Both the position numbers and the translations under genes were made by a program. The notes under the pieces were generated by a model. It saw only the letters and a program-made list of their open reading frames with translations, had not been told where the DNA came from and did not search any database. This document shows, one piece after another, positions 62,738 through 64,000 of a stretch of 64,000 bases of DNA (position 1 is the stretch's first letter; the number at the start of each line of letters is the position of its first letter). Source of the stretch: Macrocybe gigantea (lineage: Eukaryota > Basidiomycota > Agaricomycetes > Agaricales > Callistosporiaceae); contig SJRY01000236.1 in NCBI GenBank assembly GCA_011319805.1, positions 186,001 through 250,000 on the forward strand, read 5' to 3'.

Positions 62738-63930
62738 CTATGAGACTGGACGGACCAGTACCGAACGACCTTCCGGAAGCTTCAAGTTCGGTGTAGAATG
62801 AACACGTTTCCGCACTCCAGACGACGAATACTCTATCGAAGGCAGGCTTGTGGTGACGTGGTGGTGCGTTACCGACGGAATGCCTCTCTTAGGTCCTGGG
62901 AACGGCACCGACATGCCTGATTCCAGTTGAAAGGAGGCTTTGGACGCAGAAAATGGCACAGGAGGGTCCGGCAGAGGGCCTTTTGGCGCATCGTACACTA
63001 AAGGAGGTATAGCATGAAGATGGCGTTTGCGCTCTGACCTTCTGGAGGTACCCCGTGGAGAAGGGGGTAAGGGCGAAAGCCACAAAAGGTCAGGAGAAGT
63101 AGGGGTTGCTATCGGCGTGGAGTCGACAGAGGACATCGCTGGGGAAGACGGCAGAGATGCCGTCGACGCAGATAGACGTAAATCAAGCGGCTTAGGTCGT
63201 TTTCTGATACGCAGAGGGGGTGTGGGAGGGATTTGATCAGGAGAAACTTCATCAGTACCCTTCGAAAATGGGATTGAGAAAATTCTGGCATCAAGCTCCC
63301 TCGTATGCGAATCTGCGATACGAGACGGCAGTTGGATATGAGGCGCGTCCTCGGCGCTTGCAGGATAAGCGTCAGATTTAAGGGATCTGCTCTCTATCGT
63401 TTCAGCGCCCAAGTCCGGTATGGTCGACGAGGGAAGAACGAAGGGGCTCGCAGACCTCATTTTCGTCCCATTTCCACCAGAAGATCGCCGCGACAATTGG
63501 ACTTCGGTCCTTGGATTCAACCTCCTGGCCGAACGACTTGTCCAGTAATGTGCGGAATTAGGAGGACCATGAATAGAATTAGGCGGAGGACCGTGACCAG
63601 GATTATATGGCGCTCCGTAACGAGAAGACCGAGACGGCGACACGCGTATAATAGGTAAAACTATGGGTTTAGTTGTTTCACCTTGGATTGATGGCAACGC
63701 GCCTAGAGCAGGCTGCCAGGAATCTCAATCGAAGGGCGGCATGTAGAAGAAAGAGGACAAATCACCTCGGAATGTAGCGAATATCTCGAGGTCTCGACTA
63801 GGTCGTTTGTCTCTGGTCGAATCTCCAGTGCAACTCGGCCTCGGGCATTCGGATTCCCTGAACCTGTACCAGATTCTGTGGCTTTGTCCTTTTTCTTCCA
63901 GACTTTCCAGAGGAATGTGATGGACTTCAT
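62738..63930 (-). CDS. Ser/Pro-rich hypothetical protein
   Basis: Unknown function. Exon 1 (from 63930): MKSITFLWKVWKKKDKATES and RVALEIRPETNDLVETSRYS. After an intron of about 65 nt a long exon reads ALPSIQGETTKPIVLP and goes on for 300 residues of low-complexity sequence rich in Pro, Ser and Arg (GHGPPPNSIHGPPNSAHYW, LSASTASLPSSPAMSSVDS). It ends RSVLVRPVS at 62738. The exon frames meet only if one base is missing at the donor (expected GAG-G then GTGATT). No domain recognised; it is probably a disordered, phosphorylated protein. Confidence 0.6.
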
Positions 63931-64000
63931 GATATCTCAATGGGTTGCTGGATTGAAACCAGATCGGACTCTTTTATACCATCGTGTCCGAGCTTTCAGC

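Overview
The window is nuclear DNA of a filamentous basidiomycete, most likely an Agaricomycete. Genes sit about 1.7 kb apart on both strands. Nearly every gene is cut by several 45-65 nt GT-AG introns, and the encoded proteins are fungal housekeeping proteins plus families typical of mushrooms: two Zn2Cys6 regulators, an F-box protein, a double-psi beta-barrel secreted protein, PROPPIN, Dicer and KCH1. I see no transposon, tRNA, rRNA or CRISPR-like array. Exon structures were joined by eye from splice signals and family conservation, so most outer ends are firm but some 5' ends are provisional.

Layout. 0-9 kb: eS1 ribosomal protein (partial), adenine phosphoribosyltransferase, an EDEM-type ER mannosidase with a PA domain, a double zinc-ribbon ZNRD2-like protein, an unknown protein, and a FAF1/FSAF1 ribosome-assembly factor. 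9-17 kb: a DUF7719-like membrane protein, an uncharacterised conserved protein, and a Dicer. 17-21 kb: COX8, a small hypothetical protein, and an aldehyde dehydrogenase. 21-28 kb: a Zn2Cys6 factor, proteasome alpha2, a 1-Cys peroxiredoxin, SSU72 and an F-box protein. 28-39 kb: syntaxin-18, TVP38-like, LOA1/VPS66-like acyltransferase, a Cys/Met-metabolism PLP enzyme, a second Zn2Cys6 factor and an RlpA-like secreted protein. 39-48 kb: UTP12, aspartyl aminopeptidase, IMP4 and ATE1. 48-64 kb: a PROPPIN, a Cys-rich conserved protein, NCS-1, EMC3, VTI1, KCH1, DRG1/RBG1, ALG8, VMA21 and a Ser/Pro-rich protein.

Functionally the neighbourhood is rich in small-subunit ribosome assembly (eS1, FAF1, UTP12, IMP4) and in ER/Golgi/vacuole functions (EDEM, ALG8, EMC3, VMA21, TVP38, syntaxin-18, VTI1, LOA1, PROPPIN). 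Many genes are head-to-head pairs 55-340 bp apart that probably share promoters.

Two points matter most. First, the Dicer keeps both RNase III catalytic sites but its helicase region lacks recognisable ATPase motifs. Second, about twenty conserved reading frames, several in essential genes, are broken by a single missing base, usually beside a short homopolymer run. This is best read as base-calling error in the source assembly rather than pseudogenes, and any automatic annotation of this window will be distorted by it.
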